64,000 bases of DNA from NCBI GenBank assembly GCA_027923505.1, contig BROI01000012.1:620001-684000 (forward strand), read 5' to 3'. The position numbers were made by a program, and so were the translations under genes. The notes beneath the pieces were generated by a model. The model did not search any database. It worked only from the letters and a program-made list of their open reading frames with translations, and was not told where the DNA came from. Below are positions 1-9,255 of this stretch, piece by piece. The stretch is from Mayamaea pseudoterrestris (Eukaryota > Bacillariophyta > Bacillariophyceae > Sellaphorales > Sellaphoraceae). Each line of letters begins with the position of its first letter. The stretch's first letter is position 1.

Positions 1-1
1 A

Positions 2-600
2 CCTACCATCTTGTAGTGCAGCCTGAATTAAGGATGTTGGCACCATTCTGGTGTAATTTGGGCACCTACAGGGCTTGCTGTAGGGGCGTTTGAATGTCAT
101 GGCATCTGCGGGCTGAGATTGGTGACAAGTTGTCACCAAATACATTGCCATCCCCTGAGACACCAGCCAAGCCTACCATCTTGTAGCGCAGCATGGATAA
201 TGTTGTTGGCACCATTCTGGTGTTATTTGGGCACCTACAGGGCTTGCTGTAGGGGCGTTTGAATGTCACGGCATCTGCGGGCTGAGATTGGTGACAAGTT
301 GTCACCAAATACATTGCCATCCCCTGAGACACCAGCCAAGCCTACCATCTTGTAGCGCAGCCTGAATAATGATTTTGGCACCATTCTGGCGTGATTTGGG
401 TTTACGCATGGCTCTGAGAAAGGGCTGTTCAAAGTCATGGCAACTGCTGGATAGGATCTCACCGATGGCATTGCAGCATCATGAGGCATCAGCCAGGTGC
501 TCCAACTTTTATAGCAGCCTAAAAGGGATGTTTCCATCATCCTGGTGTCTGATATGGGTCATGGGCAGGCAGTGCGTAACTTGCACTGCTTCATAGAGGA
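2..600. repeat. Tandem array of ~170-bp palindrome-bearing repeat
   Basis: Three consecutive units start with CCTACCATCTTGTAG at 2, 172 and 341 (periods 170 and 169), followed by a decayed fourth. The first two are almost identical and the third is more diverged. Each good unit carries a short hairpin, CCTACAG-6 nt-CTGTAGG (65-84 and its equivalent), and a near-perfect palindrome GGTGACAAGTTGTCACC (121-137, 290-306). Open frames here are only by-products of the repeat. The same family reappears at 60607-60820. No transposase or terminal structure is visible, so this is best called a satellite-like or dispersed tandem repeat. Confidence 0.9.
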
Positions 601-701
601 CTATCGCATAGCTTGTGTCCTACCGGCAATGTTTACGACACACATCCCTTCCACCATGACAACTCCCACTTCCTACTTGCGTACTGTACTGGCTTGCTAC
701 C

Positions 702-2246
702 ATGCCAACTACGAACAAAGATGACAGCGATGATTATGACGAGGAAGGATTAAATAACGATGATCCTCAATTCTCATCTGCTGCCCTCTGCATTGAATTT
801 GAATTGCTCGGGCAATCCTTTCGTCCGGTTTTCACCCACCAAGTGTTTGCCGATGAGTGGATTCGCGGCTACCAACCATTTTATCAACATCTGTCAGAGA
901 CCTTCGAGAGAAATGCACACTCGTCCTTTTCAAACCATGACAAGGTGAACATGGAGTTGGCAATTGCAATCAACTTGTCACCATCGTGCGAATATTGCAG
1001 CATAGATATGACGGTGCGCAAAATCCAGCCGCATGTTGAAGCCCGTCGCTACACCAAGCGCCCAAGACTTGAAACGACAATAAAAGCAGATGCTTGTGAC
1101 ACTCTTGTGAACGCTGAAAACTCAGAAGTCGAAAGCATTGATGCCGCGGATGAGGAATACGAGGAGGAATCTGTGAATGATGACGATGACGATGCAGCCG
1201 AGGCCAATAACATCAGTTTGCATGGAAAGGAAGGCGCGACCCGATTGGCGCGAATGCCACTGGCCGAGGTTCGGCAAGCCATGGAGTTTGCTCTTCCTCA
1301 GCATGCCCAAGACAGCATGGCTCGTTCCTGCTTTCTGCCAAGTCCGGTCGGCGAAATTATCAAGACATATCGCCACAACGACATAGAATTTGTCTTGACT
1401 CTTGCAACCGGCAAGGACGCTTTGACGTTTCACAATCAGGTCCAAAAGTTGGCAATCTGGTACATTGAGACTGCTGACGATGTTAATATTGCCGACGAGT
1501 CGGAAGGATATTGGAAGGTTCTCTATCTTTTCCGAAAGCATGAGCGAATGCAGTTTTCGTTTGCTGGCTACATGACTCTCTTTCATTTTCGATCGCCCTT
1601 TCACAAACCTACTCCTGGTGTTATTCTTCGCGTCGCACAGGCGCTACTGCTTCCTTGTTACCAGCGCATGGGGCATGGACGTACTATGCTGCACGCAGTC
1701 TTTGATAACGTTGCGGCTAACACGACGGACGCTGCCGATGATGCCATGGGGCTGTCAAAGATTGTCCAAGTTAATGTGGAAGATCCGGCACCAGAATTTA
1801 CGCAGCTTCGCAATCGAGTCGACTTGGAACGATACGTTCAGTCAAGAACGGACGCTACGGATTGGTTTGGTGAGGATGGTGACAAGATGCCAGACGATGC
1901 CTCGTTCTTTACTCCCTTGTCGGAATTAGTTCTCGCCAAGGCCGCTGGTGAAGCTAAGATTACAAAGCAGCAACTTCAGATTGTTTATGAATTGTTTCGG
2001 CTTCAGCAACTAGCACGTCATGAGGGATCGGCGGACGACTTGGTAGTCAGGGATGATTTTGAGAAGAAGTTTCGACTCATGGTCAAAGCTCGGCTAAACA
2101 AAGTGCATGCTGATGAGTTAAGCGGATATCGCAACAAGGAAGAGAAACAAAAGCTGCTGGCCAAGCTGTTTGACGAGCGCCTGCGGCAGTACCAAGCTAT
2201 ATTGGCAAGCTTGAAGGCAGGCAGTGCGAAGACTATTGGCACATAA
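702..2246 (+). CDS. HAT1: Histone acetyltransferase type B catalytic subunit (HAT1)
   Basis: An intronless 514-residue protein. HAT1 acetylates newly made histone H4 (K5/K12) before chromatin assembly. The N-terminal part (about 30-105) matches the HAT1 N-domain (LGQSFRPVFTHQVFADEW). An acidic insert (about 135-175) precedes the GNAT core: the run EGYWKVLYLFRKH, then YMTLFHFRSPFHKPTPG, then the acetyl-CoA loop QRMGHGRTMLHAVF, then VEDPAPEFTQLRNRVDL, all characteristic of HAT1. The C-terminal helical tail is of normal length for the family. The start is the first ATG in frame (context ACCATGCC). The gene converges with the Coq11-like gene. The acidic insert is longer than in yeast or human HAT1. 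The family call is secure; residue-level activity is inferred. Confidence 0.93.
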   Translation: MPTTNKDDSDDYDEEGLNNDDPQFSSAALCIEFELLGQSFRPVFTHQVFADEWIRGYQPFYQHLSETFERNAHSSFSNHDKVNMELAIAINLSPSCEYCSIDMTVRKIQPHVEARRYTKRPRLETTIKADACDTLVNAENSEVESIDAADEEYEEESVNDDDDDAAEANNISLHGKEGATRLARMPLAEVRQAMEFALPQHAQDSMARSCFLPSPVGEIIKTYRHNDIEFVLTLATGKDALTFHNQVQKLAIWYIETADDVNIADESEGYWKVLYLFRKHERMQFSFAGYMTLFHFRSPFHKPTPGVILRVAQALLLPCYQRMGHGRTMLHAVFDNVAANTTDAADDAMGLSKIVQVNVEDPAPEFTQLRNRVDLERYVQSRTDATDWFGEDGDKMPDDASFFTPLSELVLAKAAGEAKITKQQLQIVYELFRLQQLARHEGSADDLVVRDDFEKKFRLMVKARLNKVHADELSGYRNKEEKQKLLAKLFDERLRQYQAILASLKAGSAKTIGT

Positions 2247-2381
2247 TTTAACGGTCTTGGTGTACTTAGGACAATTTGTGGGAGAGGTGTCATACAATGC
2301 ATTATTGTAACATGTGTTGCCTGCGCGTTAAAAAACAGTAATTTGACAGCGCAACTGGATCTTCCCCATAGACAGGCGTCC

Positions 2382-2629
2382 TTATGGGTCAGCTACGTCT
2401 TTAGCATTCTCCATGGCTGTGCTTTCAAGCAGTCGGACAGCTGTAGCATTGTAGTTTTCCGGAAAGCGCACATAGCCACCATAGGGCAAGAGGCGTAGTT
2501 TGAAATCATCTCCAAATGCCTTCAATCCAAGAAGTTTGGGCCCAATAATGTACCGATGGAAAACCCGTCAACCTTCATACCAAAGTATCGTGCCGCAAGG
2601 TAGTGGCCGCGTCGACGAAGCTCCAGCAT
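2382..2629 (-). pseudogene. Fragment of an M50 (site-2 type) zinc metalloprotease
   Basis: Reading the minus strand gives a decayed stretch of an M50/S2P-like intramembrane protease. It starts near MLELRRRGHYLAARYFGMKV, which recalls the family's HELGHFLAARYFGMKV but has lost the HExxH pair, and continues to DGFSIG. After one frame change it runs as GPKLLGLKAFGDDFKLR and LLPYGGYVRFPENY to a stop at 2382-2384. The GGYVRFPENY segment is typical of plastid-type members. Only about 80 codons remain, with no membrane segments before or after. It lies between the convergent HAT1 and Coq11-like genes. It may be a relic copy of a gene elsewhere in the genome. Confidence 0.7.
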
Positions 2630-2818
2630 GGCACAGTTACAAAAGATTTTTGGTCCATACATCGCTTGCCGATACGTTCTCAGTGGTAAACTGCTGTTCT
2701 ACCGGTAGTAATCATGTTACCTTCTTATATTGAAATTCTTAATGCTACAAGGTGCTTGTATTATTCTACAAGAGCAAGTCTTTCTTGCCGACCTGTAATT
2801 CTTTATACGCATGGACCG

Positions 2819-3754
2819 TTACATCGAACCAAGCCTATCAATGTCTGGATAACGCAGAACACCCTTCGTGTCAAGTCTCATGACCGCTTGTAACATGGCA
2901 CTGGCCAAGCTTGAAACTGTAACGGGACGATCAACAAAGGGAAGGCCGACTTTATTGCCAACGAAGAAAGCTCCGACTGGAAGCAAGCTTGCCGGTCGGT
3001 CCATACTGTAAATCAAAGACGGACGTAAAATAACCGGGCGCAATGTAGGCTCGGAGCTCATTAGTTTGTTTTCCACTTCGCGCTTGGCTTTTAAATAGCG
3101 GCGAAGCCACTCTGGTGCAAGATATTGCTCAATTCCCTGCCCAAACGTAACATCCGGCCAACCTGCTTCTGCCGCGGACGTGAAAACAAATGGAAACTCC
3201 ATGTCACCATTACGTTCCGCATAAGCCTTCGTCGCATCGATCGCATTAAAAGCAGTCAGCCGCGTAATGCTGTCATAGGTTGACCCCTTGTCAGGAACGG
3301 ATCCACTGCCACTGACAAAGACGTTGTAATCGCCGAGACCTGATGAATCGTCAAACAGCAGACCGATGCAATGGATTACCGCCTTGTAGTTTCCTTCGTC
3401 CAGGACGTTCCGAATGCTGTCAATATCACATGCGTCGCCTTGTCGATAGTCAACGTCGAGCGTCGTCTGGCCGTTTGTCTTTGCATTAGCTGGAGGTGGC
3501 AGTCCGCGGCGGCTCAAACTTGTGACGGCATAACCCTTTGCAGTTGCTCTCCTGCAAATCTCCTGTCCAAGAAAGCCTGTTCCTCCAAGAACCAGTATTT
3601 TTTCGTTGCTTTGTGCAGCTGAACTCATGGAAAGTGGACGGACCAGATGAAGTCGACTGCTTCTCGTCGCAAGAAGGCTCTGGGTCCGAATGATCTGCGA
3701 AAAAGTCATCAGCAGTCGCAAAGCTCTACTAGACTTTTTCCAAACGGCGACCAT
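2819..3754 (-). CDS. Mitochondrial atypical short-chain reductase, Coq11-like
   Basis: A 311-residue single-exon protein. Residues 1-50 are rich in Arg/Ser/Leu and lack acids, as in a mitochondrial presequence. A Rossmann fold follows, with the dinucleotide motif LVLGGTGFLGQEICRRA at 54-70, then SLSRRG, a DxxD segment (QGDACDIDSI), IHCIGLL, and PVILRPSLIYSMD near 240. This order matches yeast Coq11 (YLR290C) and NDUFA9-related atypical SDRs, which lack the usual YxxxK pair. Coq11 works with the coenzyme Q biosynthesis complex in mitochondria. The assignment to Coq11 rather than another NDUFA9-like reductase is moderately sure. It shares a 614-bp divergent upstream region with the gene at 4369. 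Confidence 0.75.
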   Translation of the reverse strand: MVAVWKKSSRALRLLMTFSQIIRTQSLLATRSSRLHLVRPLSMSSAAQSNEKILVLGGTGFLGQEICRRATAKGYAVTSLSRRGLPPPANAKTNGQTTLDVDYRQGDACDIDSIRNVLDEGNYKAVIHCIGLLFDDSSGLGDYNVFVSGSGSVPDKGSTYDSITRLTAFNAIDATKAYAERNGDMEFPFVFTSAAEAGWPDVTFGQGIEQYLAPEWLRRYLKAKREVENKLMSSEPTLRPVILRPSLIYSMDRPASLLPVGAFFVGNKVGLPFVDRPVTVSSLASAMLQAVMRLDTKGVLRYPDIDRLGSM

Positions 3755-4368
3755 AGTACTCAGTAAGCAGTTGGTTGCTTCAATACGACATCTTGTAGTC
3801 AGCGCCTCTACGAACGGCGCGGCGCGTCGTCATCGTCGCAGAAGAAAACGCTGACAAACAATGCGACACATATATGTCGTACCGATACCAAATCGGAACG
3901 CTCCTTCGAATTCGATGCAAAACCTAGCCACGTGTGTGGTCATTCGAAAAGGTCAATGGTGAGAAAAAGCAAGATATCAATGGGCCCTGAAGAGTCACCT
4001 TTTGGTCCCTGCACGCATCCAAGGAAGGCCCGTGAAGCATTTTCGAATAAAGCAGCTTATGGAAGTATTTACACAGCAAACAACGGAATGGAATACGGCC
4101 ATCGTCACTAATTAATTGTTCGCTTCTATGACCGCACGTGCATCGCGGTCATGATCGGAACGGATTTTCCGACTGAAACGCCCGTCTACATCACGTTTCA
4201 TCGCCACAAAAAATGCTGCAGTCACTCCACAAACAAGCTCGAACAGCCATTTTCGCACGCATCCTGCTTACAGCTCCACTCCCCGGATTGCTCTCTACTG
4301 AACCTTCTTGCTCATAGCATCATATAGTTTTGTTTCTCGTCGGCTGTTAGCAATTAAAGGGAAATTCC
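3755..4368. other. Divergent intergenic region
   Basis: A 614-bp spacer between two genes transcribed away from each other, so probably both promoters. It contains two CACGTG/CACGTGTG-like E-boxes (near 3930 and 4135) and an inverted repeat listed separately. No open frame here looks coding. Confidence 0.6.
4128..4152. promoter_or_regulatory. Inverted repeat around an ACGTG core
   Basis: ATGACCGC-9 nt-GCGGTCAT: perfect 8-bp arms around ACGTGCATC, about 215-240 bp upstream of the gene at 4369. The shape fits a dimeric factor site (bZIP or bHLH type core). The function is inferred only. Confidence 0.4.
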
Positions 4369-5049
4369 ATGACGAACATTCCGCTGGTTGAACCATCCTT
4401 TGAAGAACGATTGGATGCATGCACTGCAACCTTTGCCTTTGATGCAATGATTGCCGAAGACTGTCAGAAGTCAACGAACGACAGTACAAAGAACAAGAGT
4501 ACTTTCGACGATTTGAATTCCAGCAAGCGCAGTTTTGAGACGACCAGCAAAGCACAAGAATTCTCGCATCAACCTGCTACCATGAATGACTCGCATCATG
4601 TCCCTTCCCTCGAGCGACTGACATACCATGCACTCCTCCGAGATGGAAATGGCCGCATCATGAGCAGCTCCATGCCAGTTCTGAATTACACTCATAATGA
4701 TCAGGAAGAAGAGCTGCAAGATGAGGAACAAGACCGAGGGAAATGGATTGCCAATATTCTCAAGCAAGTTCCGCAGTCACCGGAGGAAGCTGCTTGCAAC
4801 GACTCAAACGATTGCAACATGCTACATAACGAAGCGACAGCTGAAGCATATGGTTACGGTGACGAAGGCGGTGGTAGGAGCTTTTCAGTGCATGATGCTG
4901 TCAACTTGGACTCGTCGGCGAAGCGTCGGCGCGTCATGCGTCGGAATTCCTTTGTGATTCCGCGGGGCCGTGGCCTCGTTCCAGGCCTACTTGACTTGCA
5001 AGATGCCGGCAAGTTTCACTTTGGCGCAAGCGAAGAGAAAGAGACATGA
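4369..5049 (+). CDS. Hypothetical acidic, Ser-rich protein
   Basis: 226 residues, no recognised domain. The N-terminal half is polar and Ser/Thr/Asn-rich. An acidic run (QEEELQDEEQDRGKW, about 111-125) is followed by an amphipathic stretch WIANILKQVPQSPEEA. Near the C-terminus comes a basic cluster, KRRRVMRRNSFVIPRGRG (about 185-202), which could be a nuclear localisation signal. RRNS within it is a good basophilic-kinase site. The tail LVPGLLDLQDAGKFHFG may be a short binding motif. The ATG at 4369 is the first in frame after a 5' leader. A nuclear regulatory protein is only a guess. It shares its upstream region with the Coq11-like gene. Confidence 0.65.
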   Translation: MTNIPLVEPSFEERLDACTATFAFDAMIAEDCQKSTNDSTKNKSTFDDLNSSKRSFETTSKAQEFSHQPATMNDSHHVPSLERLTYHALLRDGNGRIMSSSMPVLNYTHNDQEEELQDEEQDRGKWIANILKQVPQSPEEAACNDSNDCNMLHNEATAEAYGYGDEGGGRSFSVHDAVNLDSSAKRRRVMRRNSFVIPRGRGLVPGLLDLQDAGKFHFGASEEKET

Positions 5050-5223
5050 TTTACTGATAGTAACTTTTAGTGCATCTCGGAGTGATGTTTGTATATAATT
5101 CCTGTTTTGAAACCGAAATAAACAAGCTATGTGTTTTTTCATCTTCCTACATTTTGCATTACATAAAGAGACCGTGTACAGCAAGTGCGCGTGGTTTAAC
5201 AATACACAATACACTGCTCGTTC

Positions 5224-6558
5224 TCATTTCCTTTCTTCCGATGCTTCTCGCGCCAAACTAAACGACGCAAGAATGTCGTCAGCCGTGAGCTTTTCCGGAG
5301 CTGGGACATCGTCGAGAGACGCCAGCGACTGCAAGAAACAGTACGGATAAGAGACAAATGGGTACTTGGGATTACCATCCGCGTCAAGCTCTATACGAGT
5401 TTGTGATTTCGGTACGCTTCGCTCAGTGGCATGAAGATGTTGGACGAAAAAGTCGTCCACTTTCCCTTCAAACAGGTTGAAAGACGTCAATTGCCCAGTT
5501 TTCCATCCAGACTGCCCAACTGAAGCGGTAGAGTCAGATACAATTTGTCTTGAGCCAGTCACATCCTTTCCTTGGCCGATACTTGACGCAAAGATGCGAG
5601 CTTGAAAACTGTTCTCGGGCAAAGACTCTTCGTCACTCTCATCACTGCTGCTTAAAGTAATGACAGGCTTTTCAAATTGCTTGGTAGGAGAAGCTATCAA
5701 CTTTGAAGCATTCATTTTCGGAGTGGCAGGTTTGAATTCAGTTAACTTGGTCTTCTTGGTAAAGCGTTCGCTCGACGGGGATGGAGCGACTCGCTTCTTA
5801 TGCGGAGCTGCAGGCTTTGGCTTTTCCTCCATCGCGGGCGGTGCTCGCTTGGCCTTTTCCTCCACCCTGGGAGCACGCTTAGCTTTCTCCTCCGAATCTG
5901 AACCGCGCTGTGTCTCTTCATCTTCATCATACGCTCGCTTGGCCTCCTCCTCTCGCTTGGCGTTGTTTTGTTCCATCATAATCTGTCGCGAGGTCTTGCG
6001 GGCGATATGGGTCACCTCTTCTGCTACTCCTTCCGGTGAACTCTTCAGTTTATGAGGAGAAGGACTACCGGCAGATTTGCCAGTCACTTCTTCAATGTTC
6101 TTTTTTATCATCGAAAGGTCCTTTTCCGAAATTCTGGGCAAGGTATCTGGCGGGACGCGTGCGTTCATCGGTCGCTTCTTGCTCTCAAACTGTCGATACT
6201 GACGTGGACATCCATTCTTCTTCTCGCGAAGCGCCTGGCACGTCTTCTCCAACGCTTGCTCAAAGGGTGCCAGGATGCAGCGCCTGTCTTCGACCAGCGT
6301 TCCTTCAATGAGCTCGACGAATCGTCCAGGAGGATCTTGGGCCGCGATCTGGTCCATAATCTTTTGAGCAATATCTCGTTTCTCTTGACGATGTGCCTTG
6401 GTATAGAGCTCCTTGACCTTGTAGCATATGAAACGAAATTCAACGTTACCGATGAAGCAAGAAGTTCCAGTCCCTCGGCCGCAAATAACATCCGTATCCC
6501 GAAGAACAAGCTCCTGCTCCTGCGGCTGCTTCTGCGCCTTTTTGCTGCGATTCGCCAT
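5224..6558 (-). CDS. DUF6824-domain protein with disordered basic tail
   Basis: 444 residues from the ATG at 6558; an in-frame TTG lies two codons upstream. The N-terminal domain (about 15-110) begins VLRDTDVICGRGTGTSCFIGN and continues with RFVELIEGTLVEDRRC, the pattern of DUF6824, a family greatly expanded in diatoms and of unknown function. The middle (about 150-260) is low-complexity Lys/Glu/Arg/Ala with several near copies of KAKRAPPxxEEK, likely disordered and possibly DNA- or RNA-associated. A short more hydrophobic C-terminal part (YPFVSYPYCFLQSLASLDD) follows. The domain call is good; a nuclear role is inferred from the basic repeats and from usual annotation of the family. Confidence 0.82.
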   Translation of the reverse strand: MANRSKKAQKQPQEQELVLRDTDVICGRGTGTSCFIGNVEFRFICYKVKELYTKAHRQEKRDIAQKIMDQIAAQDPPGRFVELIEGTLVEDRRCILAPFEQALEKTCQALREKKNGCPRQYRQFESKKRPMNARVPPDTLPRISEKDLSMIKKNIEEVTGKSAGSPSPHKLKSSPEGVAEEVTHIARKTSRQIMMEQNNAKREEEAKRAYDEDEETQRGSDSEEKAKRAPRVEEKAKRAPPAMEEKPKPAAPHKKRVAPSPSSERFTKKTKLTEFKPATPKMNASKLIASPTKQFEKPVITLSSSDESDEESLPENSFQARIFASSIGQGKDVTGSRQIVSDSTASVGQSGWKTGQLTSFNLFEGKVDDFFVQHLHATERSVPKSQTRIELDADGNPKYPFVSYPYCFLQSLASLDDVPAPEKLTADDILASFSLAREASEERK

Positions 6559-6938
6559 TGTCAATAAGATAAAGGCGATAATGAATAGACAGGTCTCTAT
6601 GGCACTATTCAGGTTTGCTGCGATTTGTGACGTTTACGGCTAGATTCCGTGAGGAAAGAATCCTCATGGTGTGACTCCACGATCAGCCACGGACACTACG
6701 ACCAGAAATGTCGTATCGGTACCAAACATGATCGTTTCTTCTTTTTTAGCTTCAACAATAAGAAATTTCATGACGGTTGATAGCCGACACATTATAAGTA
6801 ATATGCAGTTTTACCGGTATATGTTTGACCGCATGGAGTCTGTAAGAGATTCGTTGACGATGCAAGCAGAATGGCTAGCCTTTTCGAGCCAGGAGAAAAG
6901 TACAAGTGCAGAAGCATCTGCGCCCGTTGGAGATGCGT
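6559..6938. other. Intergenic, upstream of the DUF6824 gene
   Basis: 380 bp holding the 5' side of the DUF6824 gene and the 3' side of the sulfotransferase-like gene. A TACCGGTA palindrome lies at 6812-6819. No coding signal is seen. Confidence 0.5.
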
Positions 6939-7976
6939 TCATTCCGCGCTGGTGATTGATGAGGAGGGAGGCGAGTAGCCAATCATTGATTCTACATCCC
7001 AATCAATCTTATCCTTTAACCAATCCAAGTACTTTCCTTGTACTTTGTACAGTTTGAGTGGTTTCGGTGGATACGGCTTGCACCTGGCTTCGAAACCTAG
7101 TGCCTTTTCGAGTCGACGAAGCAAAGCATTCGTTCCATTTTGTACAAGTTGTTCGTACTGGACTGGCTCAAAGTCTAAGATTCCGTCAAATTTGGCAATG
7201 GACATGAAATTGAGCACCTTGTCTCGTCGAAGGTCGACAATGCTTTTGTAGGGCTCACCAGAACCGTCGTGTCGAAGCTCGTAGTTTGGTCTCATGGATA
7301 TACTCCTAGTGACTGACACAAAATCTTCTTCTAGACAAGGAACGACCTGCTTGGGTGTGAATTGTTCCTGGCAAATGGATTTGTTACTTTGGTAATCGGA
7401 TGCCGTTAACTTCAAATCTTTTCCAAAATACTTCATTGTCCATGGCTTTGTGACAAAGTCGTACCACTCGAGTCCGTAATGTTTCGGCGCATGATGTGAA
7501 ACTGTGTGCATTGCCTCAATCCATTGAATAGGATCGCGAAACATTACCACAACCATGGACTTGCGCCCAGCGTATTGGCCGTCCTCTTGGAACCAGTGCT
7601 TCCATCGGTGCAAACCGGTGCGGATCAGAATGTCCGAGTGGTTGAAACATTCACGCAAATGATTTTGAATCCACGTGGTTCCAGAATGGCGCTCTCCTAA
7701 CAAATGTAGACTGCGAACGCGTGGTGTCCTTCTCTTCACTGCTGACTGACTTGCTGGCGGACGAGGAGGTGCGTCTGACACGGTTGCACCACGTAAGTCT
7801 AGCTTTAAATTGGCTTGAATGAGCAGCACAACGACAAAACTTATTATCAGGACATCGCGAGCTTGTCTTCGATACTTCTTCAATGCCCTTGGGTGCAGCA
7901 TTGTCGAACGATGATTCCATGGTGGAACTTGTTGACTGAATCGGCGAGACGAGGTCGTCGCCGAAAACGTGTTCAT
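6939..7976 (-). CDS. Sulfotransferase-like type II membrane protein
   Basis: 345 residues. A short basic cytosolic N-terminus is followed by one membrane segment (about 41-56, DVLIISFVVVLLIQAN) and a Pro-rich stem, the layout of Golgi type II enzymes. The lumenal domain opens with LHLLGERHSGTTWIQNHL (90-107), which resembles the PAPS 5'-phosphosulfate loop of sulfotransferases (family pattern xxxRSGTTxL). VVVMFRDPIQWIEAMH (about 140-155) corresponds to the 3'-phosphate RDP/RNP segment. The likely role is sulfation of a glycan or protein in the Golgi; the substrate cannot be told. An alternative start at residue 26 would leave the membrane segment intact. The P-loop and RDP segments are visible; the activity is inferred. 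Confidence 0.72.
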   Translation of the reverse strand: MNTFSATTSSRRFSQQVPPWNHRSTMLHPRALKKYRRQARDVLIISFVVVLLIQANLKLDLRGATVSDAPPRPPASQSAVKRRTPRVRSLHLLGERHSGTTWIQNHLRECFNHSDILIRTGLHRWKHWFQEDGQYAGRKSMVVVMFRDPIQWIEAMHTVSHHAPKHYGLEWYDFVTKPWTMKYFGKDLKLTASDYQSNKSICQEQFTPKQVVPCLEEDFVSVTRSISMRPNYELRHDGSGEPYKSIVDLRRDKVLNFMSIAKFDGILDFEPVQYEQLVQNGTNALLRRLEKALGFEARCKPYPPKPLKLYKVQGKYLDWLKDKIDWDVESMIGYSPPSSSITSAE

Positions 7977-8712
7977 TGATGATGCGACGTGGCAAACGAG
8001 TATACAATAAGTAGCTTGTAGAGGTACGTACCGTGGTTTATTGTACTACTGTAAAGGTTGTCCCCAAAGGTACGTAAGGCCTCACAATTGGCATGTTTAC
8101 TATATTCTGTCATCAGTATAACTGCTGAGGGACAAGCTTTTGGAGCTTGTGACGTCAAATTTGAGGGATGGAATCCATCAAGTGGGTGGAAGAGTTTCGT
8201 TTATCGCTGGGGGATAAACGCTCACAAGTTTCCACATGCAGCCATGTTCAATCCACGTATGATGAGCTCACGCCAACTACCGCCATATCCAGTATTATTA
8301 TCTTTGCTTTAGCTACCTTACTTTTTGACTCATGCACACGCAAGCATCCTGCTGTTGGAAAACGAACACACTTGATCTATACATCGACGAAATGACCTCC
8401 GACAACCACTAAACATTGCTGTTGAGCGGAACGGATAGAATACTTTATCCTGGTCTTCGACGACTTCGTTTGAGTTCGTGTGGAGTGGACAACAATGGCG
8501 ACGACGTGCCAAGTCGTCGCGTTGTGACGGCCGAATTTTGCGATCGTGTGAGCAAAATAGGCGAACTATTTTATGCGTTATCATTTGCGCCTATCTTGAA
8601 TTCTCGACTGCAACGGCGAAGTCCGATATGTCGACCTCACGCCAGGGCCTTTGATTATTTGAATTCCGGGCTCGGCTGGCGTTCCCAGATTTTTCCAAGA
8701 GTCACCTATTCC
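7977..8712. other. Intergenic, no recognisable gene
   Basis: 736 bp upstream of the sulfotransferase-like gene. Short open frames occur on both strands, but none has coding-like composition, conserved motifs or convincing splice sites. It probably includes the minus-strand promoter. Confidence 0.4.
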
Positions 8713-9065
8713 ATGTCGACATCTCGCTCAGCTTCACTTTATCAGGCACAAAGACTGCGACGGAAATCAAAGGTAAGACCATGGCAAAGCGAGACAGTGG
8801 TGCATCTGATGATAATTAGAGCAAGGTATTTGCAATGGAACTGGGCGGCGAAGCAGCAGCGGATATGATTGTTCGACTGCTCGACTGCTCGAGTGCTCGT
8901 CCCTCGCCACAATTGATGGAGCAAGAAACGACGACCTCCTCGATTGATGCCTATTTCGAACTGTGCCGCATACTACTGAGTGAGAAGCGTACCGGTGCTG
9001 ACTATAGTGTGTGCTTTGGTAGCCTTGTTGCTGCATTATTGACTATACGTCGGCGGCATTTGTAA
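8713..9065 (+). CDS. Possible small spliced gene
   Basis: A candidate only. Exon 1 (8713-8772) encodes a basic 20-residue start (MSTSRSASLYQAQ...) and ends at AAG|GTAAGA. A 47-nt intron would end at TTAG (8819), and exon 2 (8820-9065) continues in phase as SKVFAMELGGEAAADMIVRL to a stop, giving 101 residues. Without splicing another frame runs straight through. The intron is shorter than the others in this window (65-160 nt). No homology is recognised. It lies 190 bp upstream of the silaffin-like gene and could simply be part of its leader region. Confidence 0.25.
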
Positions 9066-9255
9066 CGACAAAACGCGTTATCGACAACTAGTTCGTTCGT
9101 CAGTCTCTGACGAGAAATGAGTGCAGCATGCCAAGCTTTGGTGATCTAATGAGTCAGGGTGCTTTTAATCTTTGGTCTTTTTAATCAAGCTCACTCTGTC
9201 GCCATCAATCTTCTCAATCACGCAGTGCATTCCTTGCTATTGCTAACTACACAAA

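Noticed and set aside
8416-8868. 150-codon plus-strand Arg/Ser-rich frame
   Set aside because: Composition resembles a random frame, there is no motif, and a better though weak spliced alternative overlaps its end.
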